Below, in pieces: positions 16,754 to 26,491 of a DNA stretch of 64,000 bases; the first letter of the stretch is position 1; each line of letters opens with the position of its first letter. A program made the position numbers and the translations under genes. The notes beneath the pieces were generated by a model. It did not search any database, was not told where the DNA came from, and saw only the letters and a list, made by a program, of their open reading frames with translations. Source of the DNA: an uncultured Dysosmobacter sp. (GTDB lineage Bacteria; Bacillota; Clostridia; Oscillospirales; Oscillospiraceae); assembly GCA_934563745.1 (NCBI GenBank), contig CAKTHE010000001.1:62001-126000 (forward strand), written 5' to 3'.

Positions 16754-17980
16754 ATGAAGATCACAAAAATCGACATCATGCGTTTGACGCCGCGGGGATC
16801 GGAAAAGCGCGCCGGGGAAAAGGCTAAGTTTGACTGGGCCAATTTTGCAGCCAACTGCCGGCCCATCGTGTGCCGTGTTTACACGGACGAGGGCATCTAT
16901 GGAGACGGCGAGGCCACCATGCTCTTCGGCGTGGGGGCTTTGGCAGCCTTTGGCATGCTGCGGGATCTTGCGGGGCTGATCATTGGCATGGACCCGCTGA
17001 AAAACGAGCAGATCTGGGATAAGTTCTATAAGCAGGCCTATTTTACGCAGAACGGCGGCCCGATCATCTTCTCGGCCGTGTCCGCTCTGGATAATGCGAT
17101 GTGGGACATCAAGGGAAAGTATTTCAACGCGCCGGTGCATCTGCTGCTGGGCGGCAAGCGCCGCGAGAAGCTGCGCACCTACGCCAGCCAGCTGCAGTTT
17201 GGCTGGGGGAATCCCATGAAGCCGGCGTTCACGGTGCAGGATTACATCGACAACACCAAGGCGGCTCTGGCGGAAGGATACGACTGCGTGAAGGTGGACT
17301 TTTTCACCTATGACCGGGACGGCCGCGGCTTTACGGAAGAGGAGCGCTCCGGCTTGCTGAGTCCGTATTATATGAACCTGGTGGAAGAGCGCGTGGCCGC
17401 CGTGCGGGAGACCATCGGTCCGGACCGGGATCTGATCGTGGAGGCGCATTCGTTTACCGATTCCCAGTCCGCCATCCAGATCGGCCGCATGCTGGAGAAG
17501 TACAATATCTTCTATTATGAAGAGCCCTGCACGCCGTTTGTTCCGGTACAGCAGCGGGTCACGCAGGAGGTCAAGATCCCCATGGGCTGCGGCGAACGGA
17601 TCTTTACGCGCTGGCAGTATGCGCCCTATATTACCTCCGGTGCCCTGCAGGTGCTGCAGCCGGATCCCGGCGACGCCGGAGGCATTACGGAACTGAAGAA
17701 GATCGCGGACATGGCGTATATCTATGACATCGGCATGCAGGTTCACTGCTGCGGCACGGGGCTTTCTGTGGCGGCGGCTCTGAATGTGGAGTGCGTGATT
17801 CCCAACTTTGTGATCCATGAGCACCACACGTACAACAATCTGCCGTTCCTGCGGGAGCTGTGCATTTACGATGACCTGCCCAAGGATGGCTTCTTCCAGG
17901 TTCCGGACCGGCCGGGCATCGGCAACGAGCTTTCGGATTACGCGCTTTCCACCTGCACGGAGAAGGTTACGGTGGAATGA
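16754..17980 (+). CDS. Mandelate racemase / enolase-superfamily sugar-acid dehydratase-like enzyme
   Basis: A 408-residue enolase-superfamily protein: an N-terminal capping domain, then a barrel with CVKVDFF on the second strand, LIVEAHSF and YEEPC as metal-ligand strands, GCGERI as the third ligand region, and MQVHCCGTG carrying a candidate catalytic His. The pattern resembles acid-sugar dehydratases of the galactonate/mannonate type. The exact substrate cannot be told from sequence. It starts after GGGAGGGCTGAAT and is followed closely by a Dabb-domain gene. It is probably regulated by the divergent LysR protein. Confidence 0.87.
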   Translation: MKITKIDIMRLTPRGSEKRAGEKAKFDWANFAANCRPIVCRVYTDEGIYGDGEATMLFGVGALAAFGMLRDLAGLIIGMDPLKNEQIWDKFYKQAYFTQNGGPIIFSAVSALDNAMWDIKGKYFNAPVHLLLGGKRREKLRTYASQLQFGWGNPMKPAFTVQDYIDNTKAALAEGYDCVKVDFFTYDRDGRGFTEEERSGLLSPYYMNLVEERVAAVRETIGPDRDLIVEAHSFTDSQSAIQIGRMLEKYNIFYYEEPCTPFVPVQQRVTQEVKIPMGCGERIFTRWQYAPYITSGALQVLQPDPGDAGGITELKKIADMAYIYDIGMQVHCCGTGLSVAAALNVECVIPNFVIHEHHTYNNLPFLRELCIYDDLPKDGFFQVPDRPGIGNELSDYALSTCTEKVTVE

Positions 17981-17986
17981 CACGGC

Positions 17987-18289
17987 ATGATCGAGCACTA
18001 TAAACTTTTTCGCTTCTCCGGCCGGGGCGTTCCGCCGGAGGTGGATGCTGCCCTGGCGGAGGAGCTTCCCGGCTTGAAAAGGGCTTTTTCCGGCCGGATC
18101 CGCGGGGTGGAGGTGCTTAAAAACTGTGCGTCGGCCCCGGACTGCATGGATCTGATGATCTGCGTGAGGGCGGAAGACGAAGCGGCGCTTCAAGATTATC
18201 TGTCCTCTCCGGAGCATCGGAATCTGACCGCCAGAATCAGGCCCTTTGTAACCTCTGCCTGCGGACTGGAATCTAGCCGGACGGAGTAA
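17987..18289 (+). CDS. Dabb-domain (stress-responsive A/B barrel) protein
   Basis: A 100-residue single-domain protein beginning MIEHYKLFRFSG, with the ferredoxin-like alpha/beta barrel pattern of Dabb proteins (LMICVRAEDEAALQDYLSSP, then EHRNLTARIRPFV). Dabb proteins form dimers and some act on small acids or aldol-type substrates. It lies 6 bases after the enolase-superfamily gene and is probably in the same operon, suggesting a role in the same catabolic pathway. Confidence 0.75.
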   Translation: MIEHYKLFRFSGRGVPPEVDAALAEELPGLKRAFSGRIRGVEVLKNCASAPDCMDLMICVRAEDEAALQDYLSSPEHRNLTARIRPFVTSACGLESSRTE

Positions 18290-18368
18290 AGGTCCGGCGC
18301 AGGCTGCGCACGGAGCTTCGACGTGCCCCTTTCGCCCAAAGACCGGCACGGCACCGTGTGCTGCTCTG

Positions 18369-18405
18369 AAAAAGGCCCTGCGGCTTCAAGCCGCAGGGCC
18401 TTTTT
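18369..18405. terminator. Bidirectional terminator, Dabb gene / pyrI
   Basis: AAAAAGGCCCTGCGGCTT / AAGCCGCAGGGCCTTTTT, between convergent transcription units. Confidence 0.9.
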
Positions 18406-18433
18406 ATGCATAGATTCCGGACAGCCGGGCATC

Positions 18434-18862
18434 TCAGCCTTTGTGCTGCTCTTCCGTGTCGCAGTAGGCGCAGCGATAGCTGGGCTGGGCGTCCGTGCCG
18501 CCCAGCAGGAAGATGGCGTCCAGCTGCGGCTCCGCCACGGTGATGCAGCGGGGGTTTTTGCAGCGGATCACATTGACCAGGCGGTGGGGCAGCTCCAGAT
18601 GCTTTTTGGCAACCCGGACACCGTCCCGAATGATGTTGACGGTGATGTTGGGGTCAATATAGCCCAGAACATCAAGATCCACTTCCACAGGGGAATCGAT
18701 TTTAATGATGTCCTTACGGCCCATCCGGGCACTGCGGACATTTTTGATGATCGCGACCGAGCAGTCCAGCTCGTTCAGATTCAGATAGCGATAGATGTCC
18801 ATGCTTTTTCCGGCCTTGATGTGGTCCAGGACCACGCCGTTCTGGATACTGTCAATATTCAT
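18434..18862 (-). CDS. pyrI: Aspartate carbamoyltransferase regulatory subunit
   Basis: A 142-residue PyrI. The N-terminal allosteric nucleotide-binding domain (NGVVLDHIKAGKSMDIYRYL) is followed by a zinc domain with four cysteines in CKNPRC and CAYC. In enterobacterial ATCase this subunit gives CTP inhibition. Its presence predicts a regulated PyrB/PyrI complex. It is the last gene of the pyr operon, 20 bases after pyrB. Confidence 0.95.
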   Translation of the reverse strand: MNIDSIQNGVVLDHIKAGKSMDIYRYLNLNELDCSVAIIKNVRSARMGRKDIIKIDSPVEVDLDVLGYIDPNITVNIIRDGVRVAKKHLELPHRLVNVIRCKNPRCITVAEPQLDAIFLLGGTDAQPSYRCAYCDTEEQHKG

Positions 18863-18882
18863 AAGTCAGCTTCCTCCCTCTT

Positions 18883-19800
18883 TCAGACCTCAATGCCCAG
18901 CATTTTCAGAATCAGAGCCATCCGGGCGTATTTGCCGTTTTTCACCTGCTTCCAGTAGCAGGCACGGGGATCGGCGTCCACGGCGACGGGGATCTCATTG
19001 ACGCGGGGCAGGGGGTGCATGATGGTAAGATCCTCCTTGGCGTTGACCAGCTTTTCCGGGCTGAGGATGTAGCTGTCCTTCAGGCGGAGATAATCCTCCT
19101 CGTTGAAAAAGCGCTCCTTCTGCACGCGGGTCATGTACAGCACGTCCAGCTGCGGCAGGACCGCTTCCAGATCCGTGGTCTGGGTATAGGGGATCTGCTT
19201 ACTTTTGAGAGAGGCTTCTTTTACATAGCGGGGCAGCTTCAGCTCCTCCGGAGAGATCAGCACATAGTGGATGTCGCTGTAGCGGCTCAGCGCATTGACC
19301 AGGGAGTGAACCGTGCGCCCGAACTTCAGGTCACCGCAAAAGCCGATGGTGAAGTGCTCCAGCCGGCCCTTCTCCCGGTGAATGGTCAAAAGATCGGTCA
19401 GGGTCTGGGTGGGGTGGTTGTGTCCGCCGTCACCGGCATTGATGATCGGGACTTCCGAGTGCATGGCTGCGGCGTAAGGTGCGCCCTCCTTGGGATGCCG
19501 CATGGCGATGATGTCCGCATAGCAGCTGACGGTGTGGATGGTGTCGCCCACCGTCTCGCCCTTGCTGGTGGACGTGGAGTTTGCGTCCGAGAAGCCCAGG
19601 GTCTGGCCGCCCAGGGCCAGCATGGCGGATTCGAACGAAAGACGGGTGCGGGTGGAGGGCTCGAAGAACAGGGTGGCCAGCTGCTTGCCGTCGCAGGCGT
19701 GGGCGTACTTGGCGGGATGAGCAATGATGTCTTCGGCCGTTGCGATCAGGCCGTTGACCTCTTCGACCGAGAGGTCGGTGATGTCGATCAGATTACGCAT
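18883..19800 (-). CDS. pyrB: Aspartate carbamoyltransferase catalytic subunit
   Basis: A 305-residue PyrB starting [11 protein letters not shown] after [27 protein letters not shown] is the carbamoyl-phosphate-binding STRTR motif, and [19 protein letters not shown] and [10 protein letters not shown] are the conserved catalytic segments. It makes carbamoyl-aspartate, the committed step of pyrimidine synthesis. The longer frame upstream runs into pyrE and lacks a ribosome site. Confidence 0.96.
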   Translation of the reverse strand: MRNLIDITDLSVEEVNGLIATAEDIIAHPAKYAHACDGKQLATLFFEPSTRTRLSFESAMLALGGQTLGFSDANSTSTSKGETVGDTIHTVSCYADIIAMRHPKEGAPYAAAMHSEVPIINAGDGGHNHPTQTLTDLLTIHREKGRLEHFTIGFCGDLKFGRTVHSLVNALSRYSDIHYVLISPEELKLPRYVKEASLKSKQIPYTQTTDLEAVLPQLDVLYMTRVQKERFFNEEDYLRLKDSYILSPEKLVNAKEDLTIMHPLPRVNEIPVAVDADPRACYWKQVKNGKYARMALILKMLGIEV

Positions 19801-19810
19801 ACGTTCCTCC

Positions 19811-20449
19811 TTAGCCGTGGATCCAACTCTCGTCAGACGGGTTGGCACGGAATTTTTTCAGCCGGGCAATGTCCTCCGGCTTGATCAGCCCTTCCTCGGC
19901 GGCCACATCGCACACGGCGTCGAAGTTGGACAGGGAATAATTCACCACATCGGCCTGAGCCATCCGGTCCAGACCCTTCTGCAGCCCGTAGGTGAAAATG
20001 GATACGATACCCAGCACCTGGGCGCCGGCGGCGCGCAGGGCCTCGACCACTTCGATGCAGCTGCCGGCGGTGGAGATCAGATCCTCCACCACAACGACCC
20101 GCTGGCCGGGCAGCAGCTTGCCCTCGATCTGATTCTGGCGGCCATGGTCCTTGCTGCCAGAGCGGACATAGCCCATGGGCAGGCCCATGATGTGGCCGCA
20201 GATGGCGGCGTGGGCGATTCCGGCCGTGGACGTGCCCATCAGAACCTCCACCTCGGGATAGTGCTTGCAGATCAGATCCACCAGGCCGTTTTCAACGGCC
20301 GTGCGGACGGCGGGGGCCGTCAGGGTCAGACGGTTGTCGCAATAGATGGGGCTGTGGATCCCGGAGGCCCAGGTAAAGGGTTCGTCCGGCCGCAGGAAGA
20401 CGGCTCCGATGGAGAGCAGGTCATGGGCGATCTCGCGTTCAATGCTCAT
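19811..20449 (-). CDS. pyrE: Orotate phosphoribosyltransferase
   Basis: A 212-residue type I phosphoribosyltransferase. [13 protein letters not shown] is the PRPP-binding motif with acidic pair ED, preceded by [11 protein letters not shown] and [10 protein letters not shown] (flexible loop with catalytic Lys). It converts orotate and PRPP to OMP. It starts after GGAGGAATATTACCT and sits between pyrF and pyrB. Confidence 0.95.
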   Translation of the reverse strand: MSIEREIAHDLLSIGAVFLRPDEPFTWASGIHSPIYCDNRLTLTAPAVRTAVENGLVDLICKHYPEVEVLMGTSTAGIAHAAICGHIMGLPMGYVRSGSKDHGRQNQIEGKLLPGQRVVVVEDLISTAGSCIEVVEALRAAGAQVLGIVSIFTYGLQKGLDRMAQADVVNYSLSNFDAVCDVAAEEGLIKPEDIARLKKFRANPSDESWIHG

Positions 20450-20510
20450 AGGTAATATTCCTCCTGTAAAGTGATAGAAGATGGATAAACAGTCTCAGGA
20501 AACCACTGGG

Positions 20511-21221
20511 TTACACCGCTCCCAAAAAGTCCTTCCGGGCGCGGCGGTAGGCGGCGATCGGATCCTCCGCCTGGGTGATGGGACGGCCCATGACCAGATA
20601 GTCACAGCCGGCGCCGGCCGCGTTTGCCGGCGTCATGATCCGCTTCTGATCCCCCACGGCACTGTCCGCGAAGCGGATGCCGGGGGTGACGGTCAAAAAC
20701 TGCTCGCCGCAGCGTTCCTTGACCAGCGCGGCTTCCAGCGGGGAGCAGACCACGCCGTCCAGCCCGGAGGCGGCGGCATTGTGGGCATAGGCCAGGACCG
20801 TCTCCGCCATGGGGGTGTCGATCAGCAGCTCCTTTTTCAGGGTCGCCTCGTCGGTCGAGGTCAGCTGCGTGACGGCAATCAAAAGCGGGCGGGTGCCATC
20901 CGGCCGGGTCAGCCCTTCCAGGGCGGCGCGCATCATCTCCGATGCGCCGGCGGCGTGCAGATTTACCATATCCACGTCCAGGCGGGAGAGCACGCTCATA
21001 GCCCGCTTGACGGTATTGGGAATGTCATGCAGCTTCAGATCCAGAAAGATCCGATGGCCCCGGGCCTTCAGCTCCCGCACCATGTCCGGCCCCTCTGCAT
21101 AGAAAAGCTCCATACCGATCTTTACGAACGGCTTTTCCCCCTCGGGGAATTGGTCCAGAAAGGCAAGGGTCTGCGCCTTTGTGGGAAAATCCAGAGCGAT
21201 GATCACGTCTTTTGCACTCAT
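20511..21221 (-). CDS. pyrF: Orotidine 5'-phosphate decarboxylase
   Basis: A 236-residue PyrF of the Bacillus type: [20 protein letters not shown] at the N-terminus, the signature [16 protein letters not shown] with the catalytic Asp-Lys-Asp set, and [12 protein letters not shown] as the phosphate-binding loop. It makes UMP from OMP. It is in order between pyrD and pyrE. Confidence 0.96.
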   Translation of the reverse strand: MSAKDVIIALDFPTKAQTLAFLDQFPEGEKPFVKIGMELFYAEGPDMVRELKARGHRIFLDLKLHDIPNTVKRAMSVLSRLDVDMVNLHAAGASEMMRAALEGLTRPDGTRPLLIAVTQLTSTDEATLKKELLIDTPMAETVLAYAHNAAASGLDGVVCSPLEAALVKERCGEQFLTVTPGIRFADSAVGDQKRIMTPANAAGAGCDYLVMGRPITQAEDPIAAYRRARKDFLGAV

Positions 21222-21262
21222 GTCAGTAACAGTCCTTTCTTCTCAGATCCAATGAAACGGAG

Positions 21263-22177
21263 TCAGCGGTGAGCGGCTCCGGTCAAGTCGGCAATGTGTT
21301 CCGCCCCCAGCCGGGAGCAGACGGCCGGCAGCTCCTCGACGATGGTTTTGCAGGCCCAGGGGTCTTTCAGGTTTGCTGCGCCGATCTCCACCGCGGAGGC
21401 GCCGGCCAGCATCATTTCGCAGACGTCTTCGGCCGAGCTGACGCCGCCGCAGCCGATGATCGGCAGGGACACGGCTTCGTAAACATCCCAGACCATCCGC
21501 AGCGCCACCGGGAAAATGGCCGGGCCGGATAGGCCGCCGGTGCGGTTGGCCAGCAGGGGCCGCCGGGTGTTCAGATCGATGCGCATGCCCAAAAGCGTGT
21601 TGATCAGGCACAGCCCGTCGGCGCCGGCGTCGGCGCAGGCCCGGGCGATGTCCGCGATGTCTGTGACATTGGGGGTCAGCTTCATAAAGACCGGCTTTTT
21701 CGTGACGGCCTTCACGGCCCGGGTCACTTCGGCTGCGGCCTTGGGATCACAGCCGAAATTCTTTCCGCCGGCGTGCACGTTGGGACAGGAGATATTGACC
21801 TCCAGGATCCCGACATTTTCACACGCGTCCAGCTTCCGGCAGTTTTCGGCATACTCCTCCAGCGAGAAGCCGCCCACATTGGCCACCAGCGGGCCGTGGA
21901 ACAGCTGCGCCATATGGGGGATCTCCCGGGCAATGACGGCGTCTATGCCGGGGTTCTGCAGGCCGACGGCGTTGAGCATACCGGAGGGCGTTTCCGCAAT
22001 GCGGGGCTGCGGGTTGCCCAGCCGGGGGTCCCGGGTCGTGCCCTTGAAGGAGAAGCTGCCCAAAAGATTCAGATCATAACACTCTGCAAATTCCCGGCCG
22101 TAGCCGAAGGTGCCGGAGGCGGGGATTACGGGATTTTTCAGCGTGACGCCGGCCAGACTGACGCTCAGGTTTACCAT
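21263..22177 (-). CDS. pyrD: Dihydroorotate dehydrogenase B (NAD+), catalytic subunit
   Basis: A 304-residue class 1B DHODH. Motifs: NPVIPASGTFGYG, the FMN/substrate loop EVNISCPNVHAGGKNFG with the class 1 active-site Cys, VFMKLTPNVTDI, and IIGCGGVSSAEDV. Class 1B enzymes need PyrK, whose gene lies directly upstream and overlaps the pyrD start by 7 bases. Confidence 0.95.
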   Translation of the reverse strand: MVNLSVSLAGVTLKNPVIPASGTFGYGREFAECYDLNLLGSFSFKGTTRDPRLGNPQPRIAETPSGMLNAVGLQNPGIDAVIAREIPHMAQLFHGPLVANVGGFSLEEYAENCRKLDACENVGILEVNISCPNVHAGGKNFGCDPKAAAEVTRAVKAVTKKPVFMKLTPNVTDIADIARACADAGADGLCLINTLLGMRIDLNTRRPLLANRTGGLSGPAIFPVALRMVWDVYEAVSLPIIGCGGVSSAEDVCEMMLAGASAVEIGAANLKDPWACKTIVEELPAVCSRLGAEHIADLTGAAHR

Positions 22178-22911
22178 ACGATCTCCTCCTTTGTCAGGAT
22201 AGGGCCATCTTTGCAGATGCGCTTGTAGCCGGCGGCGGTGGGGACCGTGCAGCCCATGCAGGCGCCGAAGCCGCAGCCCATCCGGGCTTCAAAGCTGAAC
22301 TGACCGCCCCGCAGCTGGGGAAGCCTGTTCACGGCCCGCAGCATGGGCGTGGGGCCGCAGACGAAGGCGTAATCGCAGGTGGGCGCCGCCTCGGTGACCG
22401 CGGCGGTCACGAAGCCCTGAAAGCCGAGGGAACCGTCCTCCGTGGCCACCAGGACCCGGCAGCCCAGCGCGGAAAACTCTTCCGTGTAGATCGCGTCGGC
22501 CGCCGTACGGAAGCCCAGCGCGACGGTGGGCTGTACACCGTCGGCGATCAGCCGTCGGGCCAGGCCGTACAGGGGCGCCGTTCCGACGCCGCCGCCGATT
22601 AGAATGGGTTGGGTGCCCCGGTCAGAAGGGTCAAACCCGTTGCCCAGACCGCTGAGGACGGAAAAGACCGTTCCGGGTGCCGCCTCGGTCAGGGCCCGGG
22701 AACCGGCACCGGCGATCCGGACCAGCAGCGTCAGCGTGTTCTCACCCCAGTCGCATACGGAGATGGGGCGACGCAGAAATTTGCCCGGCAGTTCGATATT
22801 GACGAACTGGCCCGGACGGGTCAGGTCGGAGCTGTCGCCGGAGAGGATCAGCTCCCAGGTGTCTGCCGTCAGCGGACGGCTTTGCTTTAATGTAAAGGCG
22901 ACCTCACGCAT
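22171..22911 (-). CDS. pyrK: Dihydroorotate dehydrogenase B electron-transfer subunit
   Basis: A 246-residue ferredoxin-reductase-like protein. RRPISVCDW is the FAD-binding RxxS-type motif, LIGGGVGTAPLYGLA binds nucleotide, and the C-terminal MGCGFGACMGC plus a later Cys bind a [2Fe-2S] cluster. It passes electrons from PyrD to NAD+. Start MREVAFTLKQ follows GAAGGAGGGATCCACTG; its ATG shares a base with the pyrC stop. The longer frame into pyrC is a shadow. Confidence 0.95.
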   Translation of the reverse strand: MREVAFTLKQSRPLTADTWELILSGDSSDLTRPGQFVNIELPGKFLRRPISVCDWGENTLTLLVRIAGAGSRALTEAAPGTVFSVLSGLGNGFDPSDRGTQPILIGGGVGTAPLYGLARRLIADGVQPTVALGFRTAADAIYTEEFSALGCRVLVATEDGSLGFQGFVTAAVTEAAPTCDYAFVCGPTPMLRAVNRLPQLRGGQFSFEARMGCGFGACMGCTVPTAAGYKRICKDGPILTKEEIVW

Positions 22912-24191
22912 CAGTGGATCCCTCCTTCTCGGATGTATACCGGGATCCCCCGGCACAAAGTTGCGCAGACGGCGGCACTGAGGGACCAGCCGGCAAACGG
23001 CGTGGCCTGTCCCATGGAGAAAAAGCGTTCCGGCCGGACCGTATGGGTGGCGTGCAGATCCAGCACGGCAAGATCGGCCGGGGCGCCCGGCTCCACCGCA
23101 CCGCCGGGCAGGCGGAACAGGCTCCGGGGACGCAGGCACAGCCGGTCCAGCAAAAGCTCCAGCGGGACGATGCCCGGCTCCACCAGCCGGGTATACAGCA
23201 CGGGGAAGGCGGTCTCCAGTCCCACGATGCCGAATGCGCTGCCCTGCAGCCCTTTTGCCTTTTCTTCGGCGGAATGGGGGGCGTGGTCGGTCGCAATGCA
23301 GTCGATGGTTCCATCCAGCAGCCCTTCCAGCAGGGCTTCCTGGTCGGCCCGGCTGCGCAGCGGCGGATTCATTTTGAAGCGCCCTGCGTCCTGCAGGTCG
23401 TCTTCACAGAGTACCAGGTAATGGGGACCTGTTTCGCAGCTGACCGGAAGCCCCTCTGCCTTGGCCCGACGGATCAGATCCACGCTTTCCTTGGCGGAAA
23501 TATGGCAGACATGATAGGGACAGCCGGTTTTCCGTACAAGGGCGAGATCTCGCTCAATCATCTTCCACTCGCTTTCCGAGCTGATTCCCGGAAGACCGTG
23601 CGCCTGGGCCCAGCGTCCGGCGTGGATACAGCCTCCGGGCGTCAGCAGGTCGTTGACCTCGCAGTGGGCGACGATCCGCAGCCCCAGCGCTTTGGCCTGC
23701 TCCATGGCCTGCTGCATGAGGGCTGCGTCCTGCACACCGTGCCCATCGTCGGAAAAGGCGCATACGTACGGGGCCAGACCGCGGAGATCCGCCAAAGCCG
23801 CTCCCTTCTGCTCCACGGTAATGGCGCCGTAGGGATAGACATGAACGCAGGCGTCCTGCTCGATGGCGCGGCGCTCCGGCTCCAGGTGGGCGGGGCTGTC
23901 CGGCACCGGGTTCAGGTTGGGCATGGCACATACGGCCGTATACCCGCCGGCGGCGGCTGCCGCCGTGCCGGAGGCGATGGTCTCCTTATAAGAAAAACCA
24001 GGCTCCCGAAGATGAACGTGAACATCAACGAAACCTGGAACTATCAGCCGATCCCGGCATTCAATTACAGAAAATCCGTCTCGCGGAAGCGAGGCGGAAA
24101 CGGAAACAATACGACCATTACGGATGGCAACATCGGCAGGTTCAAATCCATGGTTCCGGAATACGGAGCCGCCGGTCAACAGCAAATCCAT
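22911..24191 (-). CDS. pyrC: Dihydroorotase
   Basis: A 426-residue class I dihydroorotase. DVHVHLREPGFSYKE carries the first metal ligands, AHCEVNDLL and CHISAKES the later His ligands, and CIATDHAPHSAEEK the catalytic Asp. It cyclises carbamoyl-aspartate. It is the first gene of the seven-gene operon, starting about 40 bases after its promoter. No attenuator or PyrR-type leader fits into such a short leader. Confidence 0.95.
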   Translation of the reverse strand: MDLLLTGGSVFRNHGFEPADVAIRNGRIVSVSASLPRDGFSVIECRDRLIVPGFVDVHVHLREPGFSYKETIASGTAAAAAGGYTAVCAMPNLNPVPDSPAHLEPERRAIEQDACVHVYPYGAITVEQKGAALADLRGLAPYVCAFSDDGHGVQDAALMQQAMEQAKALGLRIVAHCEVNDLLTPGGCIHAGRWAQAHGLPGISSESEWKMIERDLALVRKTGCPYHVCHISAKESVDLIRRAKAEGLPVSCETGPHYLVLCEDDLQDAGRFKMNPPLRSRADQEALLEGLLDGTIDCIATDHAPHSAEEKAKGLQGSAFGIVGLETAFPVLYTRLVEPGIVPLELLLDRLCLRPRSLFRLPGGAVEPGAPADLAVLDLHATHTVRPERFFSMGQATPFAGWSLSAAVCATLCRGIPVYIREGGIH

Positions 24192-24231
24192 AGTGCTCTC
24201 CTTTTCTTAATCAGTCCTAATCTAACGCTAT

Positions 24232-24260
24232 ATTCTATCGGAAGGAAGCGCAAATGTCAA
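24232..24260 (-). promoter_or_regulatory. Promoter of the pyr operon
   Basis: On the minus strand, TTGACA (24260-24255) and TAGAAT (24237-24232) with 17-base spacing. The leader to pyrC is only about 30 bases and contains AAAAGGAGAGCACT as ribosome site. Confidence 0.82.
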
Positions 24261-24345
24261 CCTTTATTGTCGAAGCGGACCCATAAAAAAACGGCTGACG
24301 GCAGCTTCCTCCCGGAAGGACGCGGCGCCTTTCCGGACAGAGCAG

Positions 24346-24386
24346 GAAAAAGCCCGGGCGGGGACGTATAAAGTCCCTGCCCGGGC
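24346..24386 (-). terminator. Terminator of the phosphoglucomutase gene
   Basis: Stem GCCCGGGC(A)GGGAC / GTCCC(C)GCCCGGGC followed by TTTTTCC on the minus strand, just beyond the stop. Confidence 0.85.
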
Positions 24387-24391
24387 CGGAA

Positions 24392-26122
24392 TCAATCCTT
24401 TTGCAGCGCGGCGGCCCAGACGCCGTAGCGCTCCAGGTTTTCCGCACAGGCGTCGGCGCAGGCCCCCTTGGTCAGAAGGTAGACCTTGATCTTGGGCTCT
24501 GTGCCGGAGGGACGCACCAGAATGGTGGTGCCGTCCGCAAGCTCATAGCGCAGCACATTGGAACCGCGCAGCTCCATCTCGCTGCGCCGGCCGCTGACAC
24601 AGTCCACCACGGAGCCGTCGGCATAGTCCTTGCGGACGGAGACGGCTGTGCCGGCGATCGCCTGCGGCGGGGTTTCCCGCAGCTCTTTCATCAGGGCAGT
24701 CATTTTGGCAAGGCCATCCAGCCCCGGCATGACCAGGTTATAAGTCTTTTCGGCGTAGTGTCCGTATTTTTCATACAGGGCTTCCAATGCGTCGAAAAGC
24801 GTCATCCCCTGGGCTGCATACCAGGCGGCCATTTCCGTCAGCAGCATGGAGGCGGTGACGGCGTCCTTATCCCGGACATAGTCGCCCAGCATATAACCGT
24901 AGGACTCTTCGTAGGAGAAAATGACCTTGCCCGTTCCGGCGGCTTCCAGCGCGTTTTTCTTTTCCGCCATGAACTTGAAGCCGGTGAAGGTATCGTAGCA
25001 GGTGACGCCGTTTTCCTCGGCCACCTTCCGGGCCATTTCCGTGGTGACGATGGTTTTCAGGGCCACCGGGTGCTCCGGCATCTTGCCGGAGCGCTTCATG
25101 GCGCCGATGAGATAATCCAGCAGCAGGACGCCGGTCTGGTTGCCGGTGACGGGCTGGAATTCGCCCTGGCGGTTGCGGACCATGATGCCGACCCGGTCAC
25201 TGTCCGGGTCGGTGCCCAGGATGAAGTCCACATCGTTTTTCTTGGCAAGATCAATGGCCAGATAAAAGCCTTCAGGGTTTTCCGGGTTGGGGGAGACCAC
25301 CGTGGGGAAATTTCCATCGATGACCATCTGCTGCGGCTCGCACAGAAGATGCTTGATCCCCAGCGTATGCAGCGCCTCCGGCACCAGCTTGTATCCGCAG
25401 CCGTGGAAGGGAGTATATACCATCTTAAAGCTGTCGGCGACCTTGGCGACGCTGTCCCGGTCGTTGATCATGGCGGTGACGTGGGCCATGAATTTCCGAT
25501 CGGTCTCATCTCCCATGGTTTCAATCAGACCGGCCTGGACGGCGGCATCAAAGGGCATGGTCCGGATATCGCGGAAGATGTCAATGCCTTTAAGCTCCTG
25601 GGCGATGGCGTCGGCGTGCTGGGGCGGAAGCTGGGCCCCATCTTCCCAATAGACCTTATAGCCGTTGTATTCCTTGGGATTGTGGCTGGCCGTGACGTTG
25701 ATACCGGCCTGGCAGTGATACTCCCGCACAGCGAAGGAAAGCTCCGGCGTGGGACGCAGCGATTCGAAGATCCGCACATGGATGCCGTTGGCGGCGCAGA
25801 CTTCTGCCGCAGCCCGGGCAAATTCCATGGAATGGTTGCGGCAATCCATGCACAAGGCGACGCCCCGGCGTTTGCCCTCCTCGCCCTGCTGGGCGATCAC
25901 GTTGCAAAAGCCCTGGGTCGCCCAGCGGATCACGTGAATATTCATGTTGTGCAGGCCGACGGCCATGGTCCCCCGCAGACCGGCGGTGCCGAATTCCAGC
26001 GGACCGTAGAACCGGGCCTCGATCTCCTTGGGATCGGAACGGATCGCCTCCAGCTCTGCGTGCTCTTCCGGGGAAAGGGCGGGACTTTGCAGCCACTTTT
26101 CATATTCCTTCATAAAATCCAT
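24392..26122 (-). CDS. Phosphoglucomutase / phosphomannomutase family protein
   Basis: A 576-residue alpha-D-phosphohexomutase. TASHNPKEYNGYK carries the phosphoserine, GTDPDSDRVGI the metal-binding loop, FSYEESYGYM the sugar-binding loop, and RPSGTEPKIKVYL the phosphate-binding loop. The length and the N-terminal EFGTAGLRG match the Firmicute PgcA type, which interconverts glucose 1- and 6-phosphate. Start ATG at 26122 after AAAAGGAGTTGTGTGTC; a TTG three codons upstream is less likely. Confidence 0.92.
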   Translation of the reverse strand: MDFMKEYEKWLQSPALSPEEHAELEAIRSDPKEIEARFYGPLEFGTAGLRGTMAVGLHNMNIHVIRWATQGFCNVIAQQGEEGKRRGVALCMDCRNHSMEFARAAAEVCAANGIHVRIFESLRPTPELSFAVREYHCQAGINVTASHNPKEYNGYKVYWEDGAQLPPQHADAIAQELKGIDIFRDIRTMPFDAAVQAGLIETMGDETDRKFMAHVTAMINDRDSVAKVADSFKMVYTPFHGCGYKLVPEALHTLGIKHLLCEPQQMVIDGNFPTVVSPNPENPEGFYLAIDLAKKNDVDFILGTDPDSDRVGIMVRNRQGEFQPVTGNQTGVLLLDYLIGAMKRSGKMPEHPVALKTIVTTEMARKVAEENGVTCYDTFTGFKFMAEKKNALEAAGTGKVIFSYEESYGYMLGDYVRDKDAVTASMLLTEMAAWYAAQGMTLFDALEALYEKYGHYAEKTYNLVMPGLDGLAKMTALMKELRETPPQAIAGTAVSVRKDYADGSVVDCVSGRRSEMELRGSNVLRYELADGTTILVRPSGTEPKIKVYLLTKGACADACAENLERYGVWAAALQKD

Positions 26123-26167
26123 GACACACAACTCCTTTTCTGATCTCCGCCGGTGCGGCGGGCTGGG

Positions 26168-26479
26168 TTACTCTGCATCTTCCTGCGGCGGTGCCTCCAG
26201 CAGGGCCTGGGCTTCCTCCAGCCGGGAGGCGGGGACATACAGCTTGACCCGATAGGCGGAGCCGCCCAGGACCACCCGGGCCAGGGTCCCGTCGTCCTCG
26301 TAATGCTGATAGACCGGAACGCCAAATGCGCTGAGCATGTTGGCGGTCATACCGGCCAGGCCGCTTTCCGGCTGCGCAAGCAGCAGGGCGGGGGCTTCCG
26401 GATTGCCGGCGGCATCAAGGGGCCAGTCCTGCGGGAGTCCGCGGACGGTCCGCCCCCAAATGGGAAGATTCTGTTCCAT
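26168..26479 (-). CDS. DUF2007-like small protein
   Basis: A 103-residue protein. Its core (ALLLAQPESGLAGMTANMLS, FGVPVYQHYEDDG, YRVKLYVPASRLEEAQALLE) follows the beta-alpha-beta pattern of the DUF2007 'putative signal transducing' family. The function is unknown. It sits between rlmH and pgm in the wal-murA-walJ-rlmH gene string. Confidence 0.65.
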   Translation of the reverse strand: MEQNLPIWGRTVRGLPQDWPLDAAGNPEAPALLLAQPESGLAGMTANMLSAFGVPVYQHYEDDGTLARVVLGGSAYRVKLYVPASRLEEAQALLEAPPQEDAE

Positions 26480-26491
26480 AGGTGCGCTCCT

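Noticed and set aside
16703..18349. 548-residue minus-strand ORF opposite the enolase-superfamily gene
   Set aside because: Antisense shadow of a well-supported gene; its sequence has no family features.
22171..23139. 322-residue version of pyrK
   Set aside because: The upstream part lies inside pyrC in another frame; MREVAFTLKQ at 22911 has the ribosome site.
24401..26143. 580-residue plus-strand ORF opposite the phosphoglucomutase
   Set aside because: Antisense shadow in GC-rich DNA; the minus-strand protein has all catalytic motifs.
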